Made by a program: the position numbers and the translations under genes. Positions 62,671 to 64,000 of a stretch of DNA of 64,000 bases are shown here, piece after piece. Numbering within the stretch: the first letter of the stretch is position 1; each line of letters begins with the position of its first letter. Origin of the DNA: an uncultured Spirochaetota bacterium (GTDB lineage Bacteria; Spirochaetota; Spirochaetia; Treponematales; Treponemataceae); contig CALXMF010000002.1 of NCBI GenBank assembly GCA_944389415.1, positions 1-64,000 of the forward strand, written 5' to 3'. The notes below the pieces were generated by a model. That model was not told the origin of the DNA, searched no databases, and saw nothing but the letters and a program-made list of their open reading frames with translations.

Positions 62671-64000
62671 GTTGTGGTTTGATTAAGTTTCCTTCTGTGT
62701 TATAATAGCCCTGCACGATGTCCTGAATACCGGTTGGTTGTGGTTTGATTAAGTTTCCTTCTGTGTTATAATACTATTTGTATAAGACTGATGAAGAGAT
62801 TCGTTGTGGTTTGATTAAGTTTCCTTCTGTGTTATAATCGACTATCTGCATAACGAAGCCCGCAAACGGTTGTGGTTTGATTAAGTTTCCTTCTGTGTTA
62901 TAATGATAGACACCGCCGCTGTCAGTTCCACCATGTTGTGGTTTGATTAAGTTTCCTTCTGTGTTATAATTAATTATCGCGCCTTAAATCCATGTATTCG
63001 GTTGTGGTTTGATTAAGTTTCCTTCTGTGTTATAATTAATTATCGCGCCTTAAATCCATGTATTCGGTTGTGGTTTGATTAAGTTTCCTTCTGTGTTATA
63101 ATGAAGAATCTTTCCGAGAGGAAATGCGTCTGGTTGTGGTTTGATTAAGTTTCCTTCTGTGTTATAATCACCTCGCAGATACACTGCTTGCTTGTACTGT
63201 TGTGGTTTGATTAAGTTTCCTTCTGTGTTATAATCGAAACGGTTAACAAAGATTTGACTGTAAAGTTGTGGTTTGATTAAGTTTCCTTCTGTGTTATAAT
63301 ATGGGGCAGACAGTAGGCGTTAAGCACAATGTTGTGGTTTGATTAAGTTTCCTTCTGTGTTATAATCGGAAAGTCTCAGAACCATACTCGGAAACAGTTG
63401 TGGTTTGATTAAGTTTCCTTCTGTGTTATAATTTTGTTGTGCTCAGCGCCGACAGGTCTACGGTTGTGGTTTGATTAAGTTTCCTTCTGTGTTATAATAA
63501 AATACCTGTGCGATTTTACCGGAGCCAGGTTGTGGTTTGATTAAGTTTCCTTCTGTGTTATAATCTTATCCTTTACTGTTTGCATAGCTGCCATGTTGTG
63601 GTTTGATTAAGTTTCCTTCTGTGTTATAATTCTGCTGAATGTTTTAATAACAACTTCAGAGTTGTGGTTTGATTAAGTTTCCTTCTGTGTTATAATTCTA
63701 TCAGGTGTATCGCCTGTATGACCAACGTTGTGGTTTGATTAAGTTTCCTTCTGTGTTATAATGAAACGAAAAATAATCCCATAACGTACCTAGTTGTGGT
63801 TTGATTAAGTTTCCTTCTGTGTTATAATCGGAAAGTCTCAGAACCATACTCGGAAACAGTTGTGGTTTGATTAAGTTTCCTTCTGTGTTATAATTTTGTT
63901 GTGCTCAGCGCCGACAGGTCTACGGTTGTGGTTTGATTAAGTTTCCTTCTGTGTTATAATAAAATACCTGTGCGATTTTACCGGAGCCAGGTTGTGGTTT
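62671..64000 (+). CRISPR. CRISPR array, 20 complete repeats plus a partial one, type II-like
   Basis: 36-bp repeats begin every 66 bases from 62671 to 63925, and a further 10 bases of repeat start at 63991 at the window edge. All repeats look identical. They start GTTGTGGTTTGATTAAG and end TGTGTTATAAT. All 20 spacers are exactly 30 nt. A 36-bp repeat with 30-nt spacers, a GTTGTGG start and a TATAAT end fits type II, most likely II-C by analogy with Neisseria (repeat ends TACAAT). Spacers 5 and 6 are identical, and spacers 11–13 recur as 18–20. No cas gene is in the window, so the type is inferred. No degenerate end repeat is seen on the left. Confidence 0.98.

Overview
The window looks like a piece of a Treponema (spirochaete) chromosome. 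The best evidence is gene order and family content. There is a tamB–bamA–ompH/skp–mutS block, which matches the order I recall for T. pallidum TP0325–TP0328. There is a flagellar block flgN-like–flgK–flgL–fliW–csrA, matching the order I recall for TP0660–TP0657. Thymidylate kinase is followed by a treponeme-type membrane-linked hypothetical gene, and glycyl-tRNA synthetase is the single-chain type. Unlike T. pallidum, this genome makes purines (purE, purC, purF) and has aroB and hisC. The species cannot be fixed from sequence reading alone.

Layout. 1–301 holds a decayed 3' end of a threonine aldolase. 302–11780 (minus) is an envelope and repair operon: tamB, bamA, ompH, mutS, brnQ. 11997–15630 (plus) is tmk, a hypothetical gene, aroB and a cysteine desulfurase. 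15631–23447 is an accessory island: a transposase relic, a DUF4143 ATPase behind a perfect inverted repeat, a truncated kdsA relic, an MFS exporter, a DUF3795 gene, an EcoRI-like restriction-modification pair bracketed by ~225-bp direct repeats, and rmuC. 23814–26493 (minus) is purE-purC-purF with stop/start overlaps. 26639–34566 is mostly cell envelope: a beta-propeller/NodB-like protein, a LysM-M23 peptidase, signal peptidase, a PASTA penicillin-binding protein and a DUF115 protein. 34842–52449 is mixed housekeeping: a degenerate HD-GYP protein, glyS, a U32 peptidase, ssb, hisC, corA, a MATE exporter, rubrerythrin, lrgAB. 52501–56930 is the flagellar block behind a sigma-28-like promoter. 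Four tRNA genes follow, then a 1616-residue CheB-CheR-PAS-histidine kinase-receiver fusion.

The right end is a CRISPR array of 20 full 36-bp repeats with exactly 30-nt spacers, running off the window. No cas genes are visible. Each repeat carries a near-consensus promoter ending in an extended -10 box, the layout known from Neisseria type II-C arrays. The array contains duplicated spacer blocks. Immediately left of it, on the minus strand, is a compact structured RNA with a degenerate anti-repeat, an AAGG motif, three hairpins and a terminator; I propose it as a candidate tracrRNA. This CRISPR edge, the EcoRI-like island and a possible leader peptide upstream of corA are the most rewarding places to look further.
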